Positions 1-9,133 of a DNA stretch of 37,373 nt are shown piece by piece. The translations under genes and the position numbers were made by a program. Origin of the DNA: Clostridiales bacterium (GTDB lineage Bacteria; Bacillota; Clostridia; Oscillospirales; UBA644); assembly GCA_016281805.1 (NCBI GenBank), contig JAEEJJ010000013.1:1-37373 (forward strand). The letters are read 5' to 3'. Position 1 is the first letter of the stretch. The number at the start of each line of letters is the position of its first letter. The notes under the pieces are model-generated. The model was given only the letters and a program-made list of their open reading frames with translations. It ran no database searches and was not told the DNA's origin.

Positions 1-1
1 A

Positions 2-1633
2 AATTTCCCTGCAAACAGATATCAGCTTATTATGTGGGACCACGGCGGAGGAACGGTAAGCGGCGTTTGCTTTGATGAAAAGAGCTCTTCAAAAGGCGCT
101 ATGTCTCTTACCGGAATCCAGACAGCGCTGAAAAACGCCGGAGTAAAGTTTGATTTCGTCGGCTTTGACGCATGTCTTATGGGAACGCTTGAAACAGGCA
201 CTATGCTCGGAGAATTTTCGGATTACATGATCGCATCCGAAGAAACCGAGCCTGGTATCGGATGGTATTATACAAACTGGCTTTCAAAGCTTTCGCAAAA
301 TACTTCTATGTCAACGCTTGATCTCGGCAAAACGATCATTGATGATTTTACTGCAAAATGCGAACAGAGCTGCCGCGGACAGAAAACAACGCTGTCGCTT
401 GTCGACCTTGCAGAGCTTACAGCCGCAGTGCCTCAGTCGCTTTCATCTTTTGCCGATAAACTCACTACTGAAATCAAGGGCGGCAATTATTCAGAAATAT
501 CAAAGGCGAGAGCGTCGTCAAGAGAGTTTTCCAAAAACAAGATAGACCAGGTAGACCTCGTTCATTTTGCACTCAATACAAACACTCAGGAGGGCAAGGC
601 GCTTGCCGATAAACTTCTCGGCGCGATCAAGTATAACAGAACATCTTCCGAAATGACAAACGCATACGGACTTTCCGTATATTTCCCTTATCAGAGAACT
701 TCTTATGTTGACAGCGCAGTAAACACGAACTCAAAAATAGGCATGTCAGACAGTTACTCTCAGTGCATCAAACAGTTTGCGTCTCTTGAAGTAAGCGGAC
801 AGGCAGCAACAGGCGGAACATCTAATCCTCTTTCAAGCCTTACAGGTTCGTTTACAGGCTCGTCTTCATCACTTTCAACCATCGGTTCGCTGCTGGGAAG
901 CTTTCTCGGCGGAGATTACGGAGTTGTTGACGGTCTTTCTAATCTCAACATCGACTTCCTTTCCGACAGAGCAATGTCTGTAGACGATACCGCAAAATAT
1001 ATCGCCGACAATTATCTTGACACTACATACCTTACATGGAAAGAAAACAAGGACGGCAAATATGCCATAGGTCTTGCAAGCGAAAATCAGTGGGCGCTTG
1101 TTAACGATATCGTGCTGAATACTTTCTATGACGACGGCAGCGGATATATCGATCTTGGCATGGATAACGTGTATGAGTTTGACTCAGACGGCTATCTGCT
1201 TGCTCCCGAAGGAAAATACTGCATTGCGGTAAACGGCATTGCGGTCGCGTATTACTATGACAGCACGCAAAACGGCGTTATTCACGGATATATTCCCGCA
1301 ATACTGAACGGTGAAAAAGTTGAGCTTCTTGTTGAGTTTCAAAACAATAAAGGCGTTATCACCGGCGCGAATACGGTGTATGACGATGTGGAAGTTCAGG
1401 CGAAAAACATTTTTGAGATCAACGAGGGAGATACTCTTGTATTTACCGCGGACTACTATTCATACAACAATGAATTTATCGATGCATTCGAAATAAGCGA
1501 CGCTATCACCGTTCCCTCATCGGGTCTGACAGTTTCGGATATTGAGATCGAAAACGGAACGATCGTTTACGCTTACAGATTCACCGATATTTACGGTCAG
1601 AATTACTGGACTGAAGCAATCGAAATAGATTAA
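2..1633 (+). CDS. Clostripain-like cysteine protease (peptidase C11), 5' truncated
   Basis: The reading frame is open from the first bases of the window (residues NFPANRYQLI precede the first ATG at 32), so the N-terminus, including any signal peptide, is missing; 543 residues are visible. The peptidase C11 core is seen directly: WDHGGG holds the presumed catalytic His (codon 41-43) and FDACLMG the presumed catalytic Cys (codon 173-175), as in clostripain and gingipain-like caspase-fold proteases. A Ser/Gly-rich linker around 800-900 leads to a C-terminal region of about 230 residues rich in predicted beta strands and Asp/Tyr, which I do not recognise. Family members are normally secreted or surface-attached endopeptidases, often Arg-specific; specificity here is not readable. 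The antiporter gene starts 44 bases downstream with no terminator between, so the genes may be cotranscribed. Confidence 0.88.
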   Translation, partial: NFPANRYQLIMWDHGGGTVSGVCFDEKSSSKGAMSLTGIQTALKNAGVKFDFVGFDACLMGTLETGTMLGEFSDYMIASEETEPGIGWYYTNWLSKLSQNTSMSTLDLGKTIIDDFTAKCEQSCRGQKTTLSLVDLAELTAAVPQSLSSFADKLTTEIKGGNYSEISKARASSREFSKNKIDQVDLVHFALNTNTQEGKALADKLLGAIKYNRTSSEMTNAYGLSVYFPYQRTSYVDSAVNTNSKIGMSDSYSQCIKQFASLEVSGQAATGGTSNPLSSLTGSFTGSSSSLSTIGSLLGSFLGGDYGVVDGLSNLNIDFLSDRAMSVDDTAKYIADNYLDTTYLTWKENKDGKYAIGLASENQWALVNDIVLNTFYDDGSGYIDLGMDNVYEFDSDGYLLAPEGKYCIAVNGIAVAYYYDSTQNGVIHGYIPAILNGEKVELLVEFQNNKGVITGANTVYDDVEVQAKNIFEINEGDTLVFTADYYSYNNEFIDAFEISDAITVPSSGLTVSDIEIENGTIVYAYRFTDIYGQNYWTEAIEID

Positions 1634-1677
1634 CTGTCCATCAGAACCGCCGAGGCATCTGCGAAAGGAGAAAAATC

Positions 1678-3117
1678 ATGCTGAATAACATTTACGGCGA
1701 TCTGCCGCATGTTGCGGTAACGATAATCTCTCTTTCCGTTATGCTTCTCGGCGGATTTCTCATGTCAAGGCTTACTAAGCTTGTAAGGCTGCCGAATGTG
1801 ACCGCATATATCATCGCAGGTATACTTATCGGTCCTTTTTGCCTGAATATAATACCTGCGGATATAATCACACATACGGAATTTTTGCCGGATATCGCAC
1901 TTGCTTTCATAGCATTCAGCACGGGAGAGTTTTTCAAAATTAAAACGTTGAAAAAAAACGGACTGAAAGTGGTCGTGATCACGGTTTTTGAATCCCTCGC
2001 CGCATCCTTATTCGTTTTTGTGCTGTCCTTTTTGATTTTACGCCTTGATTTTGCTTTTTCGCTTGTCCTTTCCGCACTTGCCGCCGCCACGGCTCCGGCA
2101 TCCACTTTAATGACAATACGTCAGACGGGAGCAAAAGGCGAATTCGTTGATACCCTTTTGCAGGTCGTTGCGCTGGATGACATAGTCGGGCTTGTGGCGT
2201 ATTCCGTTGCAATATCAGTGGCGATAGCGTCTTTTTCCGAAACAGGAATACGTATAGCAGGTATTTTGCTGCCTCTTGCGGCAAATATCGTCGTTATTCT
2301 TTTAGGCGCGCTTTTCGGTCTGATAATGAAAACGGTGATCTCAAAAAGCAATTCGTCGGATAACAGGCTGATCATTGCGTTATCGGTTATATTTGCTTTT
2401 TGCGGAATATGTTCCGTTGCAGAAGTATCTCCTCTTCTCGGATGTATGTCTATGGGCATGGTTTACATCAATGTCTCGGGAGACGACAAACTGTTTAAAC
2501 AGCTGAATTATTTCAGTCCGCCTATCCTTCTTCTGTTTTTTGTGCGAAGCGGAGTTTCGTTTGATCTTAAAGCTCTTGTAAGTCCGTCAGGCTCAATAGG
2601 GGAGGCGTCATTGATAGTTGTGGGCATTCTCTATTTCCTTATAAGAATTGCAGGCAAATACGGCGGAGCATTTTTCGGAGCATTTATAACGGGAAAGAGC
2701 AGAGAAATACGCAGCTATCTCGGTCTTGCGCTTATACCGCAGGCAGGCGTTGCTATAGGTCTTGCCGCTCTCGGCGCGCGAACTCTTGCTCAGGCAGGAT
2801 ATGGCGAACTCGGCAATGCCTTGCAGACCATAATTCTTTCGTCAAGCGTTCTTTACGAACTTATCGGACCGGCATGCGCCAAACTGTCGCTCTATCTTTC
2901 ACATTCATATTCAAATAAAATAGAGGCGGCTGTGCCGATGGACGAAAAAGAAACGGCAGAAAAAAACGAAGTCGAACTGCTTATAGCAAGAATAGATAAG
3001 ATAAGAAAAGAACTGCCGGAGGAAAATCCGTCCGAAAGGGCGTTTAATGAGGCGGCGGAAAGTTACGATGTTTATTACCCGAATCAGCAAAGAAAATTCG
3101 GCAGAAAAAGGAGGTAG
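1678..3117 (+). CDS. Cation:proton antiporter, CPA family (Kef/NapA-like)
   Basis: This 479-residue polytopic membrane protein has about 12 hydrophobic segments and a short charged cytosolic tail (from about residue 430). It carries the Asp pair (D167-D168, in ALDDIVGL) expected in the ion-binding core of CPA antiporters, the early VTAYIIAGILIGP stretch after helix 1, and the PAST segment around residue 140. The family exchanges Na+ or K+ for protons across the cytoplasmic membrane; ion choice cannot be read from sequence. There is no TrkA-N/KTN or TrkA-C domain, so it is a short form without nucleotide gating. The start is supported by an AAAGGAG site 6 bases upstream of the ATG. The MgtC-family gene begins 5 bases after its stop, implying a bicistronic unit for ion homeostasis. 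Confidence 0.86.
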   Translation: MLNNIYGDLPHVAVTIISLSVMLLGGFLMSRLTKLVRLPNVTAYIIAGILIGPFCLNIIPADIITHTEFLPDIALAFIAFSTGEFFKIKTLKKNGLKVVVITVFESLAASLFVFVLSFLILRLDFAFSLVLSALAAATAPASTLMTIRQTGAKGEFVDTLLQVVALDDIVGLVAYSVAISVAIASFSETGIRIAGILLPLAANIVVILLGALFGLIMKTVISKSNSSDNRLIIALSVIFAFCGICSVAEVSPLLGCMSMGMVYINVSGDDKLFKQLNYFSPPILLLFFVRSGVSFDLKALVSPSGSIGEASLIVVGILYFLIRIAGKYGGAFFGAFITGKSREIRSYLGLALIPQAGVAIGLAALGARTLAQAGYGELGNALQTIILSSSVLYELIGPACAKLSLYLSHSYSNKIEAAVPMDEKETAEKNEVELLIARIDKIRKELPEENPSERAFNEAAESYDVYYPNQQRKFGRKRR

Positions 3118-3122
3118 CGATC

Positions 3123-3839
3123 ATGGATATTATAGGTAATTTTCTTGGCGAATGGTCGAAAGACATAAATATCTGGTCCGTTCTGTTCCGTATTGCAATA
3201 TCGCTTGTCTTTGCGGCAATAATAGGATGCGAGCGTTCAAGCAAACGCCATTCCGCGGGACTGAGGACCTTTATGGTCATCGCCTTAGGCACAACGTTTG
3301 CAATGCTTACGGATATGTATATTTACATGAAAACAGGCGGCGGCATTTTTATTCTTTCTGGCACTTCCGTAATAGCGACCGCTCTTATCACATCAAACTC
3401 GATCCTTTTCAGCTCAAGAAATCAGATAAGGGGTCTCACAACTTCAGCGGGACTCTGGGCTGTGGGGCTTGTCGGTCTCGCCGTCGGCGCAGGATTTTAT
3501 ACCGTCGGGCTTTTCGGATTTTTTGCCGTTCTTGTTACTCTTGCCTTCTTTAACGGAATGGAAAAATATCTGAAAAACAGATCGAATCATTTTGAGATAC
3601 ACCTTGAACTGACAAACAGCACATATCTTAAAGATTTTATTGCAACAGTAAGAAAACTCGGACTTATCATTGACGACGTTGAATTCAACCCCGCATACGT
3701 CAATTCGGGGCTCAGCGTTTATACTATATCGCTTACAGTCGCAAGCCCTGAACTGAAAAAATACAAAACTCATAAAGAAATAATCGAAGCATTATCTTCG
3801 ATCGATTATGTTTACGATATCGAAGAACTGAGCGTTTAA
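3123..3839 (+). CDS. MgtC/SapB family membrane protein
   Basis: 238 residues: an N-terminal hydrophobic domain of four to five transmembrane helices with the MgtC signature region (residues about 35-62, containing CERSSKRHSAGLRTF and the following ALGTT), then a soluble C-terminal domain of about 90 residues that resembles the ACT-like domain of MgtC proteins. MgtC proteins are linked to growth in low magnesium and to modulation of membrane ATPase or ion balance; the molecular activity is still debated. An AAGGAGG site sits 8 bases before the ATG, and only 5 bases separate it from the antiporter gene, so the two are almost certainly cotranslated. Transcription ends in the strong hairpin at 3853-3879. 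Confidence 0.87.
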   Translation: MDIIGNFLGEWSKDINIWSVLFRIAISLVFAAIIGCERSSKRHSAGLRTFMVIALGTTFAMLTDMYIYMKTGGGIFILSGTSVIATALITSNSILFSSRNQIRGLTTSAGLWAVGLVGLAVGAGFYTVGLFGFFAVLVTLAFFNGMEKYLKNRSNHFEIHLELTNSTYLKDFIATVRKLGLIIDDVEFNPAYVNSGLSVYTISLTVASPELKKYKTHKEIIEALSSIDYVYDIEELSV

Positions 3840-3843
3840 ACTG

Positions 3844-3890
3844 ATAAAAAGAGATCCTGTATGAAAAGCATACAGGATCATTTTTTTATT
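3844..3890. terminator. Bidirectional rho-independent terminator
   Basis: An 11-bp perfect stem (3853-3863 with 3869-3879) with a 5-base loop is followed by seven T on the plus strand. On the minus strand it is followed by a five-T run within TCTCTTTTTATC. It lies between the convergent mgtC-like gene and the glycosidase gene and can serve both. Confidence 0.85.
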
Positions 3891-3900
3891 CGAATGTGTC

Positions 3901-5175
3901 TTACGCCCGTAATTCCGCGGTCTTTCCGTTTTCGACCGTTATCGTTTTTGTTCCCGAAGGGAATTCGGCGACCCATGTCAGATCATATCCCGAGCGGTTG
4001 GTGATAACGGTTTTTTCCCTCTTCTCGTGGCATACATCAATGCTTCCGTTCCATAAAGGAAAACATGTGACGCGAGATGTTTCTGAGCAAGCAGAGCGTG
4101 TTTTGAGAAGCCGCCTGTCAAAGTCTGCGCTTATACCCATATAACCGCATAAAAGCGCTTCTATGGCGGCATATGAAACTTCGGGGTAATCTCTTCTTTG
4201 ATAGTTTTCGTCTGTCATTTTAAGCCATATGCGCATCGCTTCGTCGTCTCTGCCGTATTTCCACAAAAGCATAGGCATATAAGAGCGGATCTCAACGTTC
4301 ATGGTGTCTTCAAGTTCCATAAGAGCTCTGAACTGATTTTCTATCTGACTGCTGTTAGTGATTATTCCCGTTCTGAGCGGCGTCATTAGGTTATCGTCGC
4401 TTCGTTTCGGATTGAATGAGCCGTCCGCGTTGCGGAATTCATAAAAACGCTGCTCTTCGCTGCACCACCATTCATTTGTGAAAATATCACGAAGACGTTC
4501 CGCTTTCTTTATGCACTCTGTGGCTTTTTCAGGATCGTTTTTCAGAGAGAACATTCGCGCCGCGGCGATAAATGCGCTGTATTCAAGGGCGAGAGCGTCG
4601 GATGCGCACGCATAGCCTGTTGTTCCGCCTTCTTCATAAGATGCTATGCCCCTCCTTCCGTCGCTGTCCACGCGATCAACAATGCCGTCTCCGTCGCGGT
4701 CCCACCTCGGAATGTATTTATCCAGGGTAATATTAAAAAAGTTCTCGGCCGACGGAGAAAGAATGTAACTGCTGTCTCCGGTAAGATCGTAAAGACGTGA
4801 CGCTGTATCCATAATGTCAAAATTTGACGGCAGATTATACCAGAAGTCCGAATCGCTTGTATAGTCAACGGGCGTTGGCTTTCCTTCGGATGTTATCTCC
4901 CAGAATGTGCACCAGTCTTTTGATTCGCTTATGCCGTCTGTAAACGCGCGCATCATGTTTTTGTTGTGCTCGAAAAGCCCGAGACAATGCGCTCCGACAG
5001 ACTGGTGAGAATAGTCTCTCATACAAAAAGAGTCTCTGCCGGGAAGAGATGCTTCGTAGCACGGACCTCCAAGAGCCTCATCGCGGACAAAAGCTTCTGC
5101 CTGTGCCTTTGCCCACTCAAATCCTTTGCAAAGTCTTTCGTTATCCGATGTGAATTTTGCAGATTGTCTGTTCAT
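3901..5175 (-). CDS. Six-hairpin (alpha/alpha)6-barrel glycosidase-like protein
   Basis: The 424-residue protein resembles six-hairpin glycosidases: the motif PGRDSFCMRDYSHQ (residues about 46-58) and WYNLPSNFDIMDTASRLYDLTGD are typical of helical-barrel glycoside hydrolases of gut bacteria. I cannot name the GH family. There is no signal peptide, so it should act in the cytosol on imported oligosaccharides. An Asp-rich stretch, DRDGDGIVDRVDSDG (4657-4701), looks like a calcium-binding loop inside the barrel. The frame is open up to 5334, but the extra 53 residues overlap the SDR gene; I chose the ATG at 5175, which has AAGGA at good spacing (an in-frame ATG at 5184 is the alternative). It follows the SDR gene by 37 bases in one transcript and ends before the shared terminator at 3853. 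Confidence 0.75.
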   Translation of the reverse strand: MNRQSAKFTSDNERLCKGFEWAKAQAEAFVRDEALGGPCYEASLPGRDSFCMRDYSHQSVGAHCLGLFEHNKNMMRAFTDGISESKDWCTFWEITSEGKPTPVDYTSDSDFWYNLPSNFDIMDTASRLYDLTGDSSYILSPSAENFFNITLDKYIPRWDRDGDGIVDRVDSDGRRGIASYEEGGTTGYACASDALALEYSAFIAAARMFSLKNDPEKATECIKKAERLRDIFTNEWWCSEEQRFYEFRNADGSFNPKRSDDNLMTPLRTGIITNSSQIENQFRALMELEDTMNVEIRSYMPMLLWKYGRDDEAMRIWLKMTDENYQRRDYPEVSYAAIEALLCGYMGISADFDRRLLKTRSACSETSRVTCFPLWNGSIDVCHEKREKTVITNRSGYDLTWVAEFPSGTKTITVENGKTAELRA

Positions 5176-5212
5176 TGTTACCATTCCTTTTGTATTAATA
5201 TTTTTCTTGTAT

Positions 5213-6031
5213 TCAGAGCTGTTTATGATCATTATCGGAACTTCCGAGAATTTTACGGATGATATTAAATCTCGCCTGTGAAGGCAGTGTGTCGAAGAGG
5301 ATAAGCAGTGCGTTTCGGTTGACAGAATATGCAAATTTCGGGTGTTTTGATCTGCTGATCTTCAGAATTTTATCGGCGATTTTTCGGGGAGAAATACGCC
5401 GCGCTTCAACTTTATCCACTATTTTTCTGAATCTGCAGGAATTATACTTGTAATGTTCCGTCTTATCACAGAAATTTTCGAGCTGTCTTGTCGATTCTCC
5501 AAGCATTCCCGTATCGACCGCGCCGGCACGAACAACTGAGACATTGATTTCGTCAAGCTGAAGTTCCATCCGCAAAGAATACGCATATTTATCGAGCGCA
5601 GCTTTTGTGATTCCGTAAATTCCCGTAAACGGAAGCGGATCTCTTACGGCAAGCTCACTTGTTACGATTATTATCGACGAACCTTTTTTCAGCATGGGAC
5701 GGAATGTTCTGTTTATAATAAACGCTCCTCCGATGTTTATGCGGAATATTTTTTCAAAGTCTGCGACAGACATTTCAACAAGAGAATCGAGCATATAGAT
5801 ACCTGCAAGATGTATGATCGCGCAAAGATCGTCCGTTTTTGATCGAACGGTTTCAAAAGCGGACAAAACGCTCTTTTCATCGGTAATGTCTGCCTGTAAA
5901 GGCACAACACCTTGCAAGGGTTCGCAAGGTGATTTGTCTATAGCAAAAACAGTGTATCCGTTTTTTGCAAACAAATTTACAACGGCTTTTCCCATTCCTC
6001 CCGCGGCGCCTGTAACAAGAACGTATTTCAT
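5213..6031 (-). CDS. Short-chain dehydrogenase/reductase (SDR)
   Basis: A classical 272-residue SDR. The cofactor motif TGAAGGMG lies at residues 7-14 and the catalytic residues are visible as S125 (VTSELAV), Y139 and K143 (YGITK). The acidic D32 after the second strand (AIDKS) suggests NAD(H) preference, as judged from SDR rules. The C-terminal 60 residues contain a basic region. The substrate is unknown; the following six-hairpin glycosidase suggests a sugar or sugar-derived alcohol, which is inference. It is the first gene of a two-gene unit with its own consensus promoter at 6070-6098. The start has GAAGGGAAAAG about 11 bases upstream. Confidence 0.87.
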   Translation of the reverse strand: MKYVLVTGAAGGMGKAVVNLFAKNGYTVFAIDKSPCEPLQGVVPLQADITDEKSVLSAFETVRSKTDDLCAIIHLAGIYMLDSLVEMSVADFEKIFRINIGGAFIINRTFRPMLKKGSSIIIVTSELAVRDPLPFTGIYGITKAALDKYAYSLRMELQLDEINVSVVRAGAVDTGMLGESTRQLENFCDKTEHYKYNSCRFRKIVDKVEARRISPRKIADKILKISRSKHPKFAYSVNRNALLILFDTLPSQARFNIIRKILGSSDNDHKQL

Positions 6032-6069
6032 ATACTGCCGATACTTTTCCCTTCGATTCTGTTTTATAC

Positions 6070-6098
6070 ATTATACATCAACAGAAAAAAAATGTCAA
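6070..6098 (-). promoter_or_regulatory. Sigma-A promoter for the SDR-glycosidase unit
   Basis: On the minus strand TTGACA (6093-6098) and TATAAT (6070-6075) are separated by exactly 17 bases, both boxes perfect consensus. It starts directly after the T-tract of the terminator at 6106-6133 and lies 39 bases before the SDR start. Confidence 0.82.
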
Positions 6099-6133
6099 TA
6101 AAAAAACGGAGAAACCCGTAAAGGTTTCTCCGT
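6099..6133 (-). terminator. Rho-independent terminator of the Gfo/Idh-AraC-sulfatase operon
   Basis: Minus-strand hairpin with an 11-bp perfect stem (6106-6116 with 6123-6133) and a 6-base loop, followed by a run of T residues (6101-6106 complement). It is 17 bases beyond the stop of the Gfo/Idh gene at 6151. Confidence 0.88.
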
Positions 6134-6150
6134 AATGCTTTTTATTTCTG

Positions 6151-7224
6151 TTAAAGAACGATTCCGTGTGCGTGGAGATTGGGGAGCGGATTTACGCGAA
6201 CAAGCGCTCCGCCGTTCTCATAAGAGTCGATAACGGCAAATGTATATTCGAGAGTAGCAAGTGCATCTCTTCCCGAAGCTCTGATAAGCTCTCTGGGAAC
6301 TTTATTTGTAATGTCTTCGAGGAATGCGTGGATACGGTTCGGGAAAGTTGAACCGAAATCTGTGATTCCGGTATTGGTTACAACCGGTTCCTGACCTGCG
6401 GTCCAGTAAGTAAGCTTTTCAACGCAGTTTTCGATGCAGAAGGTTCCGCGTGTTCCTGCCATTTCAAAGCACCACCAGCCGCCGAGACCGAATGAAGCGT
6501 CACCGCGCTGAGAAATGATATAACCTGCGCTGCCGTTTTCAAAACGCATATGGATCGATGCGATCGAAAGCATGAGGTCGTCTGCAGATTTTCTTACGCC
6601 CGGTTTATTCATAAAAGCCTGAATGTGGGTGATATCACCGCCGAAACGGCGCATAACAGAGAAGGGATGTGCAAGAAATGCTTTGAGATGAGAATACGGA
6701 CGCTGCCATCTGCCTGTTGATGCTCCGCCGTAGCCCATTTCGCTGCCGTTGAAGCCCATTTTCTGCATAAGATATACAGGTTCGCCTATTTTTTTGTCTG
6801 CTATCAGCTGGAGCGCCTGATTTGCGGGTTCGGTAAAATAATGATTGAGGTTGCAGCCGAGATAAACATTCTGGTCTGCTGCAAATTTAACCATTTCGCG
6901 CGCTTCACGGATATCGTTGGAAATAGGTTTTTCAACAAGAACATTCTTGCCTGCCGCAAGAGCTTCCATAGCAGGCTCATAGTGCCATGATCCGTTTTCG
7001 TAACCAGATGTCGTAACGTCCACAATATCGAGCTCGGGATGCGCTTTCAGCATTTCTTTGAGAGAGTAAAACGCCTCAACTCCGAATTCTTCTGCAGCTT
7101 TGTCTGCTTTTTCCTTAATAATATCGCAAACTGCAATAAGTTCTGCGAGAGAGTCGTTTTTGTAACATCTGCAGTGGGTATGACCTATGCCGCCCATACC
7201 TACAACGCCAACTTTAAGTGCCAT
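6151..7224 (-). CDS. Gfo/Idh/MocA family oxidoreductase (copy A)
   Basis: 357 residues with an N-terminal Rossmann domain (GVVGMGGIGHTH, residues about 5-16) and the family signature VLVEKPISND about residue 95, followed by the alpha/beta dimerisation/substrate domain. Members use NAD(P) to oxidise or reduce a hydroxyl or keto group on sugars, inositols or glycosides. Substrate is not readable. It is the last gene of the minus-strand operon; its start overlaps the end of the AraC gene by 11 bases, which implies translational coupling. It is clearly paralogous to the gene at 8099-9109 (same GMGxIGxxH and EKPISND motifs), so the operon holds two different dehydrogenases, consistent with separate oxidation and reduction steps. 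Confidence 0.9.
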   Translation of the reverse strand: MALKVGVVGMGGIGHTHCRCYKNDSLAELIAVCDIIKEKADKAAEEFGVEAFYSLKEMLKAHPELDIVDVTTSGYENGSWHYEPAMEALAAGKNVLVEKPISNDIREAREMVKFAADQNVYLGCNLNHYFTEPANQALQLIADKKIGEPVYLMQKMGFNGSEMGYGGASTGRWQRPYSHLKAFLAHPFSVMRRFGGDITHIQAFMNKPGVRKSADDLMLSIASIHMRFENGSAGYIISQRGDASFGLGGWWCFEMAGTRGTFCIENCVEKLTYWTAGQEPVVTNTGITDFGSTFPNRIHAFLEDITNKVPRELIRASGRDALATLEYTFAVIDSYENGGALVRVNPLPNLHAHGIVL

Positions 7225-8095
7225 GCTTTACCTCCGATAATGATTGTATTTTTTCTTTTCTGAATTGCGACGGAGTAATACCCGTCAGCTGCTTGAATTG
7301 CCTTGAAAAATGGCTGATATCCGAAAATCCTGTCTCCTTCGAGATCTCAGATACGGATTTATCCGTGGTCTTAAGAAATTCGGACGCCTTTGCAACGCGG
7401 TATGTTTTTAAGTATTCTATCGGCGTTACACCGAGTATCATTTTGAAGTGCCTTGTCAGATAATCGGCTGATATCCCTACATGAGCCGCAGCATCTTTGA
7501 CCATAATATCATTGTTAAAATTGTTATGGATAAATGTAAGCGAATCATAAACGTATTTCATATATACGGCGCTTGAAGAAGGCTCTTTGCGGTTTTCATA
7601 CATTCTCGAATAAAATACAAGAAGCTGTGAAAACATAGCTTTAACATTCAGTTCCCAACCCACCGGTTTTGATTCAAATTCTTTTTGCATATCGCCGAGC
7701 AGATATGATATCTGATGACGCTGTGAAAGATCAACTGATACTTTCGCTATGCTTCTCTTTGAACTGCCGTTCAATATATCCGCTATTCCGGGAAGATTTG
7801 TATACAGTTCAATATGCTCTTCCAGGGCTGACGGAAGAAAAAGACAGTTATATATCTTTGTGTTTTCCGCGCCGATATACGAATGTGCCTGTCCCGGAGA
7901 AATGATAAAGATATCGCCTGATGTCAGCACCGTTGTGCTTTCAACCCAGGTGTGCATCGCTACTCCGTTTTCGATATACACAAGCTCGTAAAACGAATGG
8001 TCGTGCAAAAACACATTTCCCTGATGAACGATATTCATTATGCAAATGGGAAATCCGGAAGGAAAAAAGCCTTCTCTGCCAATATGAGTATACAT
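7214..8095 (-). CDS. AraC family transcriptional regulator with N-terminal cupin
   Basis: 293 residues. The N-terminal half has cupin-like character (HDHSFYELVYIENG, then SGDIFIISPGQAHSY), expected to bind a sugar-type effector. The C-terminal ~100 residues hold the two helix-turn-helix motifs of AraC/XylS proteins, including VKDAAAHVGISADYLTRHFK and GFSDISHFSRQFKQLTGITP. It sits inside the operon, 3 bases after the upstream Gfo/Idh gene and overlapping the downstream one by 11 bases. The likely target is therefore the promoter at 11429-11457 in an autogenous loop; this is inference from position. Confidence 0.92.
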   Translation of the reverse strand: MYTHIGREGFFPSGFPICIMNIVHQGNVFLHDHSFYELVYIENGVAMHTWVESTTVLTSGDIFIISPGQAHSYIGAENTKIYNCLFLPSALEEHIELYTNLPGIADILNGSSKRSIAKVSVDLSQRHQISYLLGDMQKEFESKPVGWELNVKAMFSQLLVFYSRMYENRKEPSSSAVYMKYVYDSLTFIHNNFNNDIMVKDAAAHVGISADYLTRHFKMILGVTPIEYLKTYRVAKASEFLKTTDKSVSEISKETGFSDISHFSRQFKQLTGITPSQFRKEKIQSLSEVKHGT

Positions 8096-8098
8096 TTT

Positions 8099-9109
8099 TC
8101 AGATAATTACCGATTCAACTTTTACCGGCACATTACCGCGTTTAATCGATTCTATTGCTGCGTGAATAACGCGGCTTGCCTCAAGTCCCGCTTCGCCTGA
8201 ACCGTTTATCTCTTCGGGTTTTGCTCCGTCGCGGATCTGCTCGGCAAAACATGTTACACGCGCCTTGAATGTGTCAAAAAAGCTTTCATAACCTCCGAAT
8301 ACGGGGTTTACATATTCTTCTCTGACCATATTTCCTCTCGGAAAAAGTGTTGAGTGAAGCCACATATCTTCAACTACGAATCTGCCCTGCGTTCCGGCGA
8401 CCTCGCAGCGTTCCATTGGGTGGCCGCGTTCGATATCGTAAGAGCTTGTAAGGTGTCCTACGATGCCGTTTTTGAAGCGCATATTGATCGATGAGGATGA
8501 ATATATCCATCTTCCGGGCGCTTTCATTGCGTAGCACTGAACCTCGTCAATATCTCCGCAGAAATAGCGCATCATATCAACGCTGTGGGGATTAAGAGCT
8601 TTAAGATGGTAAAATTCGCTTTCAAGAGGCATAAATTTACCGATCCATAAAGCCATATTTACGAAAATGAGGTCTCCCAGACGTCCGTCCTGCTGCCATT
8701 TTTTTGCCTGAAGAGCAGCGGGCGTGAAACGGTGGTTGAAATCTATTCCAAAGCAGCGATTGTAACGTTTTGCGGTGTCGACCATGATTTTCGCGCATTG
8801 AATATCGTTTGAGATCGGTTTTTCGCAAAGAACGTGAGCGCCTGAACGGAGAGACTGCAATACCGGCTGACAGTGATCGGAAGAATACTCATATCCTCCC
8901 GTTGCAACCGATACGATATCGGGTTTTATCTCATCCAGCATCGTTTGCGCATTAAGATAAAACGGAACATCGTAAGCCTTTCCGGCTGCTTCTGCTCTGT
9001 CTCTTCTTATGTCGCATACTGCGGCAAGCTCAACAAAGTCGAGTGATTTATAAATTTTCGCATGGTTGTTTCCTATGGGACCCATGCCTATAACGCATAC
9101 ACGAAGCAT
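8099..9109 (-). CDS. Gfo/Idh/MocA family oxidoreductase (copy B)
   Basis: 336 residues from the chosen ATG. The Rossmann motif VIGMGPIGNNH is at the N-terminus and LCEKPISNDIQ follows at about residue 95; the C-terminal substrate domain contains conserved aromatic and His residues (FGIDFNHRFTP). The frame extends 8 codons further to 9133, but AAAGGA lies 9 bases before the ATG at 9109, which also gives the usual short lead into the first beta strand. It is 24 bases after the sulfatase-fold gene and 3 bases before the AraC gene. Like copy A it should be a cytosolic NAD(P)-dependent dehydrogenase on a sugar-like substrate. Confidence 0.9.
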   Translation of the reverse strand: MLRVCVIGMGPIGNNHAKIYKSLDFVELAAVCDIRRDRAEAAGKAYDVPFYLNAQTMLDEIKPDIVSVATGGYEYSSDHCQPVLQSLRSGAHVLCEKPISNDIQCAKIMVDTAKRYNRCFGIDFNHRFTPAALQAKKWQQDGRLGDLIFVNMALWIGKFMPLESEFYHLKALNPHSVDMMRYFCGDIDEVQCYAMKAPGRWIYSSSSINMRFKNGIVGHLTSSYDIERGHPMERCEVAGTQGRFVVEDMWLHSTLFPRGNMVREEYVNPVFGGYESFFDTFKARVTCFAEQIRDGAKPEEINGSGEAGLEASRVIHAAIESIKRGNVPVKVESVII

Positions 9110-9133
9110 AAGCTGTAATCCTTTGTATATCAA

